Below, in pieces: positions 33,390 through 42,141 of a stretch of 64,000 nucleotides of DNA. Under the pieces are notes generated by a model. It made no database searches, had not been told where the DNA came from, and saw only the letters and a program-made list of their open reading frames with translations. The position numbers and the translations under genes are program-made. The first letter of the stretch is position 1. The number at the start of each line of letters is the position of its first letter. The stretch comes from UTCFX2 sp963788305 (GTDB lineage: Bacteria > Chloroflexota > Anaerolineae > Anaerolineales > UBA4823). Where the stretch lies: positions 372,001 through 436,000 of the forward strand of contig CAWBGK010000011.1 of the NCBI GenBank assembly GCA_963788305.1, written 5' to 3'.

Positions 33390-33655
33390 CTGGATGGCTG
33401 TCCTGTGGGTATGTACCGGAAGTCGAATGTCCTAAGTGCAAAACCATGAATCCAATAACCAGTGATCAATGCACTAATTGCGGATACAAAGCCCCGAAGA
33501 TGCCTCCCCCTCCAGGCCAGGGCGGCGGAATGGCTGGCCCAAAGGTTCCTCCTCCTCCAGGAACTCCTGGTGGAGTGTTGCCACCCAAAGCGCCTCCGGC
33601 ACCACCTGCGCCACCAAAATCTCCACCGATCCCACCCAAAAAAGTGGCCGAATAA
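33380..33655 (+). CDS. Zinc-ribbon protein with proline-rich tail, 5' end probably lost
   Basis: The frame encodes a zinc ribbon (E-C-P-K-C-K-T-M-N-P, then Q-C-T-N-C-G-Y) followed by a tail of P-P-P-P-G and K-A-P-P-A-P-P repeats. Just before the ribbon is S-C-G-Y-V, which looks like the end of a preceding ribbon of the same type, so the protein probably had two. No good start or ribosome site is present; the nominal GTG at 33380 lies inside the adenine deaminase remnant. It appears cut at about 33401, the same point where the deaminase on the other strand is cut. Confidence 0.5.
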   Translation: MSPSGWLSCGYVPEVECPKCKTMNPITSDQCTNCGYKAPKMPPPPGQGGGMAGPKVPPPPGTPGGVLPPKAPPAPPAPPKSPPIPPKKVAE

Positions 33656-33673
33656 ATATTCGGGATTGCAATT

Positions 33674-33720
33674 ACTAAGGAAGGGGCTGCCGACAAAAAA
33701 GGATCAACCCCTTCCTTAGT
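33674..33720. terminator. Strong hairpin between convergent genes
   Basis: ACTAAGGAAGGGG (33674-33686) pairs perfectly with its complement at 33708-33720 across a 21-base loop. It lies between the 3' end of the zinc-ribbon frame and the 3' end of the second adenine deaminase, where a bidirectional terminator is expected. Confidence 0.7.
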
Positions 33721-33736
33721 ATTTAATGAAAATATA

Positions 33737-35497
33737 TCAGGAATAACTCAACACCGGGTCGATGATCTTCTGCTGCATCACATCGACATAGCCTTTATCG
33801 GTGATCGAATATGCCGGGATCGCAGCCAGGGTTATGAAGGACAGGAACATGAAGGCATCCGATACGATGCAGCCCATCTCTTTGGCTTTCCCAAGCAGCT
33901 CCATCCGCTTTTGCGCAAGCGTCCAGGCGTCCATATCTGTGAGCAAACCCAGGATGGGGAGCGGTATCTCGTCGATGACCTGACCATTGTCTACCAGCAC
34001 AAGCCCACCCTGCAGCTCAGCCACCCGGTTTACTGCCACGGCCATATCAGCTGGATCAACTCCCAGCACAACAATATTATGGTGGTCGTGTCCGATGCTG
34101 GAAGCCATCGCACCGCGCTTCAATCCCATTCCACCCAGGAATGCCTTTCCGATATTACCGGTCTTGTGATGGCGCTCGACCACAGCAATGTGCAGAAGGT
34201 CCTGCTCTGGATCGCAGGCGATAAAGCCATCTTTGATCGGCAAATCTGCTTCTCCGCCCTCGGTGATCGGGACCCAGGGCATTGTGCGCATGATGTGCAT
34301 ATGGGCTCTCTTCTTGCCTTCTATGGCTGGGATGACCAGGTCAGAGGCGCTGACAGCATTTTTCAGATGGAATGTGTTCAGCAGAATATCATGGTGCTTT
34401 GCCAGCGGGATGGATTGGGTCAGCTGGAGGTCTTTTGCAACCAATTTGCCGTTAGCGATCGTCGCCAACACTTTAAAATCTTCCGGCCCATCGACTATAT
34501 TAATGTCCGCAAAGCGTCCTGGTGCAAGCGAGCCAATCTGGAAGTCTTTGTGGAATGCCTGGGCTGTATTGAGCGTCACCATCTGGATGGCAGTCGTGAA
34601 ATCCACACCCAGCTCGAGCGCAGAACGCACCAGGAAGTCCATATGGCCTGCCGTGGTCAGCATGACCGCGGTGGTGTCGTCTGTGACCAGGCTGGTCATG
34701 CGAGTGTCAATTTTGTTCTCAGTGATGGCCGTGATCAGTGCCGGGAGAGTCGGGACGATCAAATTATGGCGCAGCTGAGCATTGACGCCGGTTCGGATGC
34801 GCTGCAGGATTTCCTCGGCCGCGAGCGACTCGTGATCGTTCGTCGCACCGCTGGCGACAAAGGCGTTCCACAACGGTCCGTGCGTTTCGGGAGCATGTCC
34901 GCAGACAATTTTATTCAACCTGGTGGTCGCATCGATCGATTTCATCAGGTCTGGATGCTCGAAAGCGACGTACAAGGCTACGACTTCCCCCAGCCCGACC
35001 GCGTCCTCGCGCTTAAGCGCTTTCTCGATGATCTCGAAATCGATGTGTCCACCACTCGTCTCCAGCCCGGGAGAGAAGGGGACATGCGACGGGACGATCC
35101 AGTGGAACTTCAGCGGGGTCGACTTTCCTTCTTCCAGCACAGCGCTCATTGCAGTCATCCCGCCTACAACGCCGACCTCATGCAGATCGGTGAAGATGCC
35201 TGTCGTTCCATGGCAGAGGGCGACCTCGGCGAAGCGCGTCATGCTCAAGTTTGCGCTCTCGGGGTGGATGTGTCCATCCAAAAAGCCTGGGGTGATGTAT
35301 TTTCCTTCGGCATCGATCACTTGTGTGGATTCGCCAATGGTGTAATCAACATCTCCAAAAGCGGCGATCTTGTCCCCGGCGACAGCTACTCCGCCAGGAT
35401 AAATCTCACCGCTGTAGACATTGACAATCTGGCCGTTCTTGACAACCAGATCCGCGGGTTCTTTTCCCATTGCTACGTTGAACAAATGTGGGTCCAT
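33737..35497 (-). CDS. ade: Adenine deaminase, second intact copy
   Basis: A 586-residue amidohydrolase of the adenine deaminase family: I-T-P-G-F-L-D-G-H-I-H-P-E-S-A-N (about 61), G-I-F-T-D-L-H-E-V, C-G-H-A-P-E, N-D-H-E-S, V-T-D-D-T-T-A, and S-S-I-G-H-D-H-H-N-I in the C-terminal half. The metal motif H-I-H-P-E-S differs from the H-V-H-I-D-S of the first copy, so the substrate may differ. The start at 35497 (MDPHLFNVAMG) is chosen because AGGAGG lies seven bases upstream and homology begins there; an open extension of 77 residues upstream is out of family. It is downstream of a UroD-like gene and a TudS-like gene on the same strand. Confidence 0.88.
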   Translation of the reverse strand: MDPHLFNVAMGKEPADLVVKNGQIVNVYSGEIYPGGVAVAGDKIAAFGDVDYTIGESTQVIDAEGKYITPGFLDGHIHPESANLSMTRFAEVALCHGTTGIFTDLHEVGVVGGMTAMSAVLEEGKSTPLKFHWIVPSHVPFSPGLETSGGHIDFEIIEKALKREDAVGLGEVVALYVAFEHPDLMKSIDATTRLNKIVCGHAPETHGPLWNAFVASGATNDHESLAAEEILQRIRTGVNAQLRHNLIVPTLPALITAITENKIDTRMTSLVTDDTTAVMLTTAGHMDFLVRSALELGVDFTTAIQMVTLNTAQAFHKDFQIGSLAPGRFADINIVDGPEDFKVLATIANGKLVAKDLQLTQSIPLAKHHDILLNTFHLKNAVSASDLVIPAIEGKKRAHMHIMRTMPWVPITEGGEADLPIKDGFIACDPEQDLLHIAVVERHHKTGNIGKAFLGGMGLKRGAMASSIGHDHHNIVVLGVDPADMAVAVNRVAELQGGLVLVDNGQVIDEIPLPILGLLTDMDAWTLAQKRMELLGKAKEMGCIVSDAFMFLSFITLAAIPAYSITDKGYVDVMQQKIIDPVLSYS

Positions 35498-35534
35498 CAA
35501 CAGCCTCCTGATCCTAAATGTGTTGTCTAATTTT

Positions 35535-36580
35535 TTATGATGCTTCCAAGTTTCGCAGGAATCGAGCCCCATAATCACGAGCTGCTCGAACCATTGCGTC
35601 GATGTTTTCTTCCGGGGTTTCATAAGGGATTTCGCACGAAGATCCAAGCGTGTAGCGCCCACCCTCAGCGGCTTTTTCGATGCAGCGGCAGGATTCTTCG
35701 TAGATTTCCTGGGGAGAAAGCCGGGCAAGATTCCAGGTTGCTACATTGCCCGATATCCCAGCACGCCCGGCGACGATCCGCTTCGCTTCTGCCAGGTCGA
35801 CCTGCACGTCCAGGCTGAGGATGTCTGCGCCGATTTCTACCATCCGGTCGAGCAGGCGGGTCGTGTCGTTGCAGATGTGCAGAAGCACAAGCACAGCACA
35901 TTGTGAGATTTTAAATGGCGAATCAGCTTTTCCAGGTAATGGAATGAAAACTCTTCTACCATCCGATTGGAGACCATGGTCGCCATCGGCTCGTAGATAT
36001 TGACTGTCTTCACCCCTCCTTTGGTGACCTGAGCCTCACCGAATGCCCTGGTGGCTTCCAGTCCCAAAGCCAGCAGCTCGTGGACCATTTTTGGCCGATC
36101 CATCAAATCATAAAGGATCTGCTGCGGCCCACGCAGGTTAGCCGCAAACGAAAAGGGGCCGGAAAGCCCCCCGTTGACGCCGACATGATCTCCCAGCTTT
36201 TCAACCAATATCTGTTCGCATTCGATGATCACAGGCATGCGCCCATCTTTCAGCGGGTCGGGCAGCTTGAGCTTTGAGACATCTGCTTCAGAATGGACGA
36301 CGAAATCCGATACATAAGTCTGCTCCCAGTCGCGGATCACCACCCGGCTTCCCATGCTTTCAGTACCGTGACCATAATCTGTGATCGGGCTACAGCTGTC
36401 ATGGCCGTGCCTCTCAACGGAACGGATGACAACCTGTGCCATCAGCTCTGGATTCCAGGCTACGTCTGTCATCGGCTGGCCCGCTTTGATCGCAGCATAA
36501 TGACCGATCCCGGGTGCAACCGGCACACAGTCCAGAGGCTGTCCATTACCAGAGGCAATTAGCCTTTCGAGTGAGTTCAT
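35535..36580 (-). CDS. UroD/MtaA-like corrinoid methyltransferase family protein (frameshifted)
   Basis: A member of the uroporphyrinogen decarboxylase superfamily closer to MtaA/CmuA-type methyltransferases than to heme-pathway UroD. The zinc motif is visible: H-I-C about 230 residues in, and the distant third ligand in G-S-S-C-E-I-P (78 residues after the first Cys). Two frames (35837-36580 and 35535-35894) join after adding one base near 35890, giving 348 residues (H-N-V-L-V-L-V-L-L-H-I-C). Here the break is of the deletion type, unlike most others in the window. Its neighbours (TudS-like desulfidase, adenine deaminase) suggest a part in breakdown of a modified base or another methylated compound. 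Confidence 0.75.
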
Positions 36581-36601
36581 GTCGTGTTTCAGGAAGGATT
36601 C

Positions 36602-37180
36602 CTATTTCAACAATGCCCGTATGTTTTGTAATGAGGCTTCCATCGAGCCGACTTCGTCGAACTCAGGGGATGCAACAAAAGGCAGGTTCACCAGGCCGCG
36701 TTTTTGAAGCTCGTCTTGAAGCACCTCACAGAAATTTCCTTGCCCGGGCAAGTATTCTGATTCGGGCACATACCATGCCATCCCGCCCCAAAGAACATCG
36801 TTCTTCGGGCGCGGCGTTCGGTTCAGACCGCACACCGGGCTTCCGTCCATCATCACAAAGCCAAGCACCTGATAGCCGCATTGGACGTAATTTTGGACCA
36901 TATCCACGACCCCTTCCGCCAGCCGCTGGCAGTGCCTCCTGAACATGGGGTTGTTGTACTGGTCCTTCACCTGTCCCCAACGCATATTTCCCAGATAGGT
37001 CATTTCAGGGCAGGGCATCTGGTACATTCCAACACCGTTTTCTAATAACAATTCGACCAGAGGCTGGATCGCGCCGGGATATTGGGCAATTCCGCGCACT
37101 TTTGCATTCTGGTTGAGACAGCAGTGGCTGAGAAAGATCAGTTTTTCGCTGCGTTTATCTCGTACTGCCGGATAGATCAT
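36602..37180 (-). CDS. TudS-related putative Fe-S desulfidase
   Basis: A 192-residue protein with the three-cysteine layout of TudS (2-thiouracil desulfurase, DUF523) and its CD3072-type relatives: F-L-S-H-C-C-L-N-Q-N near the start, M-P-C-P-E-M-T-Y in the middle, and D-G-S-P-V-C-G-L-N later. In TudS the three Cys hold a [4Fe-4S] cluster whose free iron takes sulfur from thiolated bases. The start is set at the ATG at 37180 (MIYPAVRDK) because GAGGAGG lies just before it; an ATG five codons upstream overlaps that site. It is 21 bases upstream of the UroD-like gene. Confidence 0.75.
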   Translation of the reverse strand: MIYPAVRDKRSEKLIFLSHCCLNQNAKVRGIAQYPGAIQPLVELLLENGVGMYQMPCPEMTYLGNMRWGQVKDQYNNPMFRRHCQRLAEGVVDMVQNYVQCGYQVLGFVMMDGSPVCGLNRTPRPKNDVLWGGMAWYVPESEYLPGQGNFCEVLQDELQKRGLVNLPFVASPEFDEVGSMEASLQNIRALLK

Positions 37181-37445
37181 GAAAAACCTCCTCATATTCT
37201 CAGAGTATATAATCCGAAATATTAATGCGATCGTTCCCCAGACCTTGGGATGATTTTATCAAATCAGATCCTTCAGCTACAGTGTCTAATGTCACCGATC
37301 GATGGGTATTGAGACATATCCCAACTGAGCCTGAGAGCTTTCTCATTGAAACAAATTCCAGGCACCAGCAGAATCCAGGTAGAATCAGGATAGATGGATC
37401 GCAAGAGGATCGATCCAATATAAACTACCAATTGACAAATCACTA

Positions 37446-37474
37446 TTGACAATTCCTGCCAGTCAGCGCAGAAT
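37446..37474 (+). promoter_or_regulatory. Promoter of the NBR1-Ig-like lipoprotein
   Basis: TTGACA (-35), 17 bases, then CAGAAT (-10, 4 of 6) on the plus strand, 23 bases before the ATG at 37498; AGGAAAGGA is the ribosome site. A second TTGACA lies 14 bases upstream. The rest of 37200-37440 shows nothing recognisable. Confidence 0.5.
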
Positions 37475-37497
37475 CGACACAGGAAAGGAACAGCCAG

Positions 37498-38172
37498 ATG
37501 GCACTCACAATTAAAACTGTAGGCGTAGTCGGAATATTAATCGGCCTGCTGTGTTTGTCTGCCTGCGGCGCTTCGACCCCGACAAGCACACCAACCACCG
37601 ACCTGAATCCAGTTCGCACAGAAGTGGCTTCAACAGTATTTGCACAGGTGACCCAGGATTTGGCTCGGACCCCATCCGCCACTCTGATCCCCAGTCAGGC
37701 TGCAAAGGCAACAAAATCTCCGCTGCCTCCCCTGACAGCCAGCAGTACGCCCAGCCTCGAAGCGACGATCATTACCGGAACACCGGGTGTGGGAGCAGAA
37801 GACCGGGCTGAATGGGTCTCTCAAACGATCGCTGACGGCACAATATTTACCCCGGGCGAGACCTTTACGATAACATGGCGAATGAAGAATACAGGCGACT
37901 CGATTTGGACAGCCGCTTATATCCTGCGGTTCTACAGCGGCGAACCTTTTGGAGCTCCAAACGAAATCCTGCTCGGCCAGATCGTCTTGCCAGAAGAGAC
38001 CGTAGACATCTCCATTCGTATGATTGCTCCAGGCAGGACGGGCGAATACCGAACAGATTGGGTCCTCTCCAACGAAAACCGGAGCAACTTCAAAGAACCT
38101 GTCTTCCTGAAGATAACTGTCGCAAATCCCCCTACGCCCACCGCGACCGCAACACAGACACCAAAACCATGA
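37498..38172 (+). CDS. Lipoprotein with NBR1-Ig-like domain
   Basis: A 224-residue predicted lipoprotein. The N-terminal hydrophobic stretch ends in L-S-A-C (Cys at about 23), followed by a Ser/Thr/Pro-rich spacer to about residue 95. Residues about 100-210 form an Ig-like beta-sandwich of the NBR1 type: F-T-P-G-E-T-F-T-I-T-W-R-M-K-N-T-G-D-S-I-W, then G-E-Y-R-T-D-W-V-L-S. The tail is again Thr/Pro-rich. This design is common on surfaces of Anaerolineae; the ligand is unknown. The stop codon lies within a terminator hairpin. Confidence 0.78.
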   Translation: MALTIKTVGVVGILIGLLCLSACGASTPTSTPTTDLNPVRTEVASTVFAQVTQDLARTPSATLIPSQAAKATKSPLPPLTASSTPSLEATIITGTPGVGAEDRAEWVSQTIADGTIFTPGETFTITWRMKNTGDSIWTAAYILRFYSGEPFGAPNEILLGQIVLPEETVDISIRMIAPGRTGEYRTDWVLSNENRSNFKEPVFLKITVANPPTPTATATQTPKP

Positions 38173-38245
38173 TCCCAGATCGCGGGATCATGGTTGGTTA
38201 CTTGTTAACCCGGGGGTTAATCAGGACGTGCAGGTGTCCTGCACG
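38167..38245. terminator. Three consecutive hairpins between convergent genes
   Basis: First, CCATGATCCC (38167-38176) pairs with GGGATCATGG (38184-38193) and includes the stop codon of the lipoprotein gene. Second, TTAACC pairs with GGTTAA around 38205-38220. Third, CGTGCAGG (38227-38234) pairs with CCTGCACG (38238-38245) over a 3-base loop. There is no T run, so termination would depend on structure alone. Confidence 0.55.
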
Positions 38246-38259
38246 AATGGATGAAATCG

Positions 38260-39187
38260 TCATGCTGCAAATGCTGCCAGTTGGCGCACATAGTCCAGGA
38301 TTGTGCGGCTGTTCCAAAGCGTATCCCGCCAATCTGTCCGGATCATGTCCAGACCATAATAGGCGCCCGCCAGCTGGCCAAATACAGCCCCAGTCGAGTC
38401 GGCATCATCCCCCAAATTGACCGCCTTCAGGACTCCCTCATTAAAGCTGTTTGAATGATGGAAAGCCCAGAGAGCTGATTCTAGGCTTTCTACTGCGAGA
38501 CCGCCCCCCTGGATCTGAGGTGGTTCTTTCTGCTTATAAGAACCCTCAGAAATTACTTTTACAGACTCAATAAGAGGAACTCGATCCCATAAACGATCAA
38601 CTGGAGCATATCCAGGCTGGAGCAGAATCTCTTTGCTCACCCCGCGCAGAGCACCCACCAGCAGCGCCCCAAATAAGCGGCATGAATCAACGCATTCCTT
38701 GAAATGATGTGTGGTCTTGGCGCTTTCCCCACACAGGAAAATCGCAACCTCAGGATCAGCAGCGAAACCCATGGCCACAGGTGCAAGCCGCATGATTGCT
38801 CCATTGCCGCCTCGAACGCCCCGATATTCCCGAAATGGTAACCTGGTTCGCTCGAAATCATCCAGCGAAGCACGCGTGGTATTTCCGATATCAAAACAGA
38901 ACTCCATTGGTGCTGTGATAACCTTCATGATACCAGCGCACGTACCGATCCAGCTGGTCCGAAGGATCGAAAGCTTTCGTTTCCAGAATGCTTTCGGAAA
39001 GACACAGCGCCATTGCCGTATCATCTGTGTACTGCCCGCGCTCGAGCTGAAATGGCCCACCGGAAATCATGTCCGTGAGCGGCAGAAACGAACCTGGAGG
39101 AGCGAACTCGATGGGGGCGCCCAATGCGTCTCTAACCGCCAGCCCTATCAGGCAGCCAAGATATCGGTTTTCCGTTTCTGAAAGCAA
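38260..39187 (-). CDS. ADP-ribosylglycohydrolase family protein (frameshifted)
   Basis: A DraG-type hydrolase that removes ADP-ribose from proteins or small molecules using a pair of metal ions. Metal motifs are Y-T-D-D-T-A-M-A near the N-terminus and N-L-G-D-D-A-D-S-T-G-A-V-F-G near the C-terminus. Two frames (38891-39187 and 38260-39060) join by removing one T near 38900 (repaired reading G-V-C-F-D-I-G-N), giving 308 residues. The start is probably the TTG at 39187; no ATG is in frame ahead of the conserved domain. It follows the peroxiredoxin-glutaredoxin gene by 27 bases. Confidence 0.82.
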
Positions 39188-39214
39188 ATTAAAACCCTGC
39201 AGCCTGCATCCGCC

Positions 39215-39994
39215 TCAGTCTTCGATCCCAAGCAGCTTATTCAGCTTGTCGACATCAAAATTCACAACCACGGCGCCGCGCACATTAAAGGACGGAGTAG
39301 TCTCGAACCCGCCCGTGAATGCGCGCACATCAGCCGCAGCTTGGCGGTCCCGTGATATGTTGACCTCACGGAATGGGACGTTATTTGCCTTCAAGTAGGC
39401 TCGCGCCCGCCGGCAAGCTGGACACCAATCCGTGCAGTACATCGTCACTACAGGTTCTTCGCTTTCGACAGGCTGCTCTGCGGCAGCCTGCGGAGAGGAA
39501 GCGGGCTGAATGACCTCCTGTGGGACCGGCACACCTTCGATATCCGCCAGCACGCGGAAAAGGACTTCATTGTCCGGCTGTTCATCGATATTATGAACAT
39601 CTACATATCGGATCACGCCCGTCTTATCAATCACAAAAATCGCCCGCTCACTTTTCCCGTCTTCTTTCAACACACCATATTTCTGTGCCACCGCCCCATG
39701 CGGCCAGAAATCAGAAAGCAGCGGGTAAGTGATTCCTCCAAGGCTCTCTCCCCAGGCTCGCAAACAATCCTGACTGTCAACACTGATACCCAGGACCTGG
39801 GTATTTACCCGCTCGAATCGGTCCATTGCGACCTGATACGAGGGGATCTGCGCCGTTCAGATAGGTGTCCAGGCTAACGGAAAAAACGCCAGGACGACAT
39901 TTTCCTTTCCAAGGAAGTCGCTCAGGCGGGTTTTCTCGCCCAGGTGGTTATCCAATGTAAAATCAAGTGCATATTGTCCTTCTTTCAGCGCCAT
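39215..39994 (-). CDS. Selenocysteine-containing peroxiredoxin fused to glutaredoxin
   Basis: A 259-residue two-domain redox protein. The ATG at 39994 is preceded by AAAGGAG at six bases. Residues 1-155 are an AhpE/BCP-like peroxiredoxin: Y-A-L-D-F-T-L, then N-V-V-L-A-F-F-P-L-A-W-T-P-I followed by an in-frame TGA (codon 46, at 39857-39859) and T-A-Q-I-P-S-Y-Q. This TGA occupies exactly the peroxidatic Cys position of the family (TPxC-T). The frame is otherwise unbroken on both sides, so the TGA is read as selenocysteine. A candidate resolving Cys is in S-Q-D-C-L-R-A-W. After an Ala/Pro/Glu linker, residues 175-259 form a glutaredoxin/NrdH-like domain with C-T-D-W-C-P-A-C and T-T-P-S-F, a likely built-in reductant. 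Cytoplasmic peroxide reduction is expected. Ordinary gene callers would start at 39826 and lose the active site. Confidence 0.82.
39814..39859 (-). promoter_or_regulatory. UGA selenocysteine codon and bacterial SECIS-like hairpin
   Basis: The TGA is at 39857-39859. Sixteen bases later a stem begins: CGTATC, a bulged A, then GGTC, a 6-base loop GCAATG, then GACC and GATTCG (39814-39840). All pairs form except one U-U mismatch. The loop starts with G and lies 27 bases after the UGA. Bacterial SECIS rules call for a G among the first loop bases and a distance of about 16-37 bases, so the element fits. Confidence 0.72.
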
Positions 39995-40057
39995 ATTATT
40001 CTCCTTTGAGAGTAAAAAAGAATTTTCTTGTACTGCAATCTCATCTCACACGATCCA

Positions 40058-41298
40058 TCAAGCGATCAGTGCATTTCCAGTTCGTTGATAAATTAACTTT
40101 GTGACCTGTTCCATGATCCGCTCAGCCGCTTCAGCCTTTGCCAGGAGGGGCAGCGCCTCAATGCGACCATCAGGGTAAATCAGCGTGATTCGATTTGTGT
40201 CAACGCTGAAACCAGCGTCCGGCGCCTGGATATCGTTGGCTGCAATCAGGTCCAGGTGCTTGGCTTTCAGTTTCGATTGGGCGTTTTCCAGCAAATGCTG
40301 CGTTTCAGCTGCAAATCCTACAGTGACGAGCGGCCAGCCCTGCCTTTCTCGAAAAACTGCGACTCGCTTCAAAATATCTGGTGAAGGTTCAAGCTTGATC
40401 TGCGGAATTCCTGCTTCTTTCTTGATTTTTTCAGTTGCTGGAGCAGCCGGACGGAAATCGGCCACCGCCGCCGCCATCACCAGCGCATGGGCTTGCGGCA
40501 GCTCGTTCAGCACCGCATCCAGCATTTGATCTGTCGTCACTACATCTTCTCGCCGCGCACCAAATGGTGTTTCCAACGCAGCTGGACCGCAGATTAACAC
40601 GACCTGGGCTCCCAAATCCAGGGCAGCCTGAGCCAGAGCAAAAGCCCTGCTTCCCAGATGAACGGTTGGAGACGACCCGCACCGGATCGATTGGCTCCTG
40701 TGTACCTCCCGCCGTTACGATCACTTTCATTCCTGCCAATAGACCGCCGCAGGCCAAAATTTGCCTTATTTGACCTAGGAGCGCGCTGGGCTCAACCATC
40801 CGCCCTTTTCCACTGAGCCCTGATGCCAGATGGCCCTCAGCAGGGCCGATGATGATCGCTCCGCGGGTACGCAGGATATCCAGGTTTGCCTGCGTGGCAG
40901 GGTGTTCTAACATCCCTCCATCCATGGCGGGCGCAATCAGCAGCGGGCAGCTCGCTGCCAGCGCAGTGACGGTCAGCAAGTTATCTGCCAGCCCATGATG
41001 CGAGCTTCGCGATGGTGTTTGCAGTTGCCGGCGCGATCGCCATAAGATCGGCTCCTCGGGCCAGCCCAATATGCTGAATATGACCTTCAGATCCCCACAG
41101 GTCTGCATCAAGGTAGGCTCGCCGGCCGGTGACGGATTGAAAAGTAAGCGGTGCAACAAAGTTCGCCGCTGAGGCGGTCAGGATCGTATCAACCAGGCCA
41201 CCGGCCTGGGTCAGTTTCGAGGCCAGATCGGCGGCTTTATAGGCTGCGATCGAGCCTGTGACACCCAGGATAATGCGTTTTCCTTGAATCGGGTTCAT
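40058..41298 (-). CDS. coaBC: Bifunctional CoaBC, coenzyme A biosynthesis (frameshifted)
   Basis: Phosphopantothenoylcysteine synthetase/decarboxylase, which joins cysteine to phosphopantothenate and decarboxylates the product. The N-terminal flavin domain has I-I-L-G-V-T-G-S-I-A-A-Y-K-A and A-P-A-T-A-N-T-I-A-K-L-A; the C-terminal synthetase has V-T-A-G-G-T-Q-E-P-I-D-P-V-R and S-N-R-S-S-G-K-Q-G. Three frames join by removing one T near 40998 (K-L-A-H-G-L-A-D-N-L-L) and one T in a TTTT run near 40650 (K-Q-G-F-A-L-A-Q-A-A), giving 412 residues. The ATG at 41298 overlaps the ydcF stop. As an essential gene, its breaks argue for sequence errors. Confidence 0.9.
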
Positions 41299-42089
41299 CC
41301 CATCCAGCCTCTCAGCCCATATACCCACAGGCCGAAATATTCCTTCATCATTCGTGTCGTCAGGCTCAGGTTGCTGGCGCTCGGGAACAGGTTTAAAAGA
41401 ATAGAACGCCAATCCCCTCGCCAAAGCTGGTCCCACTCCATTTGAGTGACATTATAATCTGTCGGCAATGGAATCACCTCAAGACCTTGGGCTTCAAACA
41501 GCATTACGGCGCGCGGCATATGCCAGGCCGAGGTCACCAGCAGGATCCGATCAATCCCTTTTTCATTCAGGATTCTGGAAGTATACAAGGCATCCTCATA
41601 GGTATTGCGCGATTCTCCTTGCAGCAAGATCGCTTCCGCCGGCACCCCCATCCAGACCAGCAAGTCCGCCATGTCCTCTGCAGGTGTGGTTCGACGAGAT
41701 TCCCAATCTAATAAGCCACCGCTTACCAGGATTTGCCGCGCCATCTCTTCCCGGTACAGCTGGGCGGCATAGATCACCCTGTCGCCAGCGCTGTTTACTT
41801 CAACTAGCTCTCGGGGAGGGTCAGGAGCATTTGTCCCACCGCCTAAAAGCACCAGGATTTCAGCTTTTGGGATTTCACCAGGTCTTGGATATCGCTGTTC
41901 AAGCGAGCGGGCCAGCCCATAGGACACCCAGCGGTTTCCTCCCAGCCAGAGCAGAGCTAGTGACAGAATCAGCAGCACGCGCTGAAGCTTCTCTCGCCGG
42001 GTAAGGAACAGGGATAGGATGATTAGGAAACTGGCCAACCCAAGCGGATAAACCAGGGCAGGCAGCAGCTTGGAGGCAAATTCAAACAA
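41295..42089 (-). CDS. ydcF: YdcF family (DUF218) membrane protein
   Basis: A 264-residue protein with two N-terminal membrane segments (about 10-30 and 36-54) followed by the DUF218 domain: I-L-V-L-L-G-G-G-T-N, L-V-S-G-G-L-L-D-W-E-S, S-R-N-T-Y-E-D-A, and L-L-V-T-S-A-W-H-M-P-R-A-V. This matches the SanA/ElyC type linked to envelope functions, with the domain outside the cytoplasmic membrane. It lies between prmC and coaBC, overlapping the latter by four bases. Confidence 0.85.
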   Translation of the reverse strand: MFEFASKLLPALVYPLGLASFLIILSLFLTRREKLQRVLLILSLALLWLGGNRWVSYGLARSLEQRYPRPGEIPKAEILVLLGGGTNAPDPPRELVEVNSAGDRVIYAAQLYREEMARQILVSGGLLDWESRRTTPAEDMADLLVWMGVPAEAILLQGESRNTYEDALYTSRILNEKGIDRILLVTSAWHMPRAVMLFEAQGLEVIPLPTDYNVTQMEWDQLWRGDWRSILLNLFPSASNLSLTTRMMKEYFGLWVYGLRGWMG

Positions 42090-42141
42090 GTCTAACCCTT
42101 TATTCTCTCCAGAATCAACTTCTCTGACGGAGCATTTACGT

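Noticed and set aside
33665..33725. The 13-bp inverted repeat as a mobile element end
   Set aside because: It lies between two convergent 3' ends with a short loop, which fits a bidirectional terminator; no transposase is nearby.
33911..35530. Long plus-strand open frame of 539 codons
   Set aside because: It is exactly antisense to the intact second adenine deaminase, has no ribosome site or recognisable motif, and its residues mirror the codon pattern of the deaminase.
39215..39826. Reading the peroxiredoxin gene as starting at 39826, with the upstream TGA as a plain stop
   Set aside because: This start would cut off the peroxiredoxin N-terminus including the active site, while the upstream frame has a good ribosome site and full family homology up to and past the TGA.
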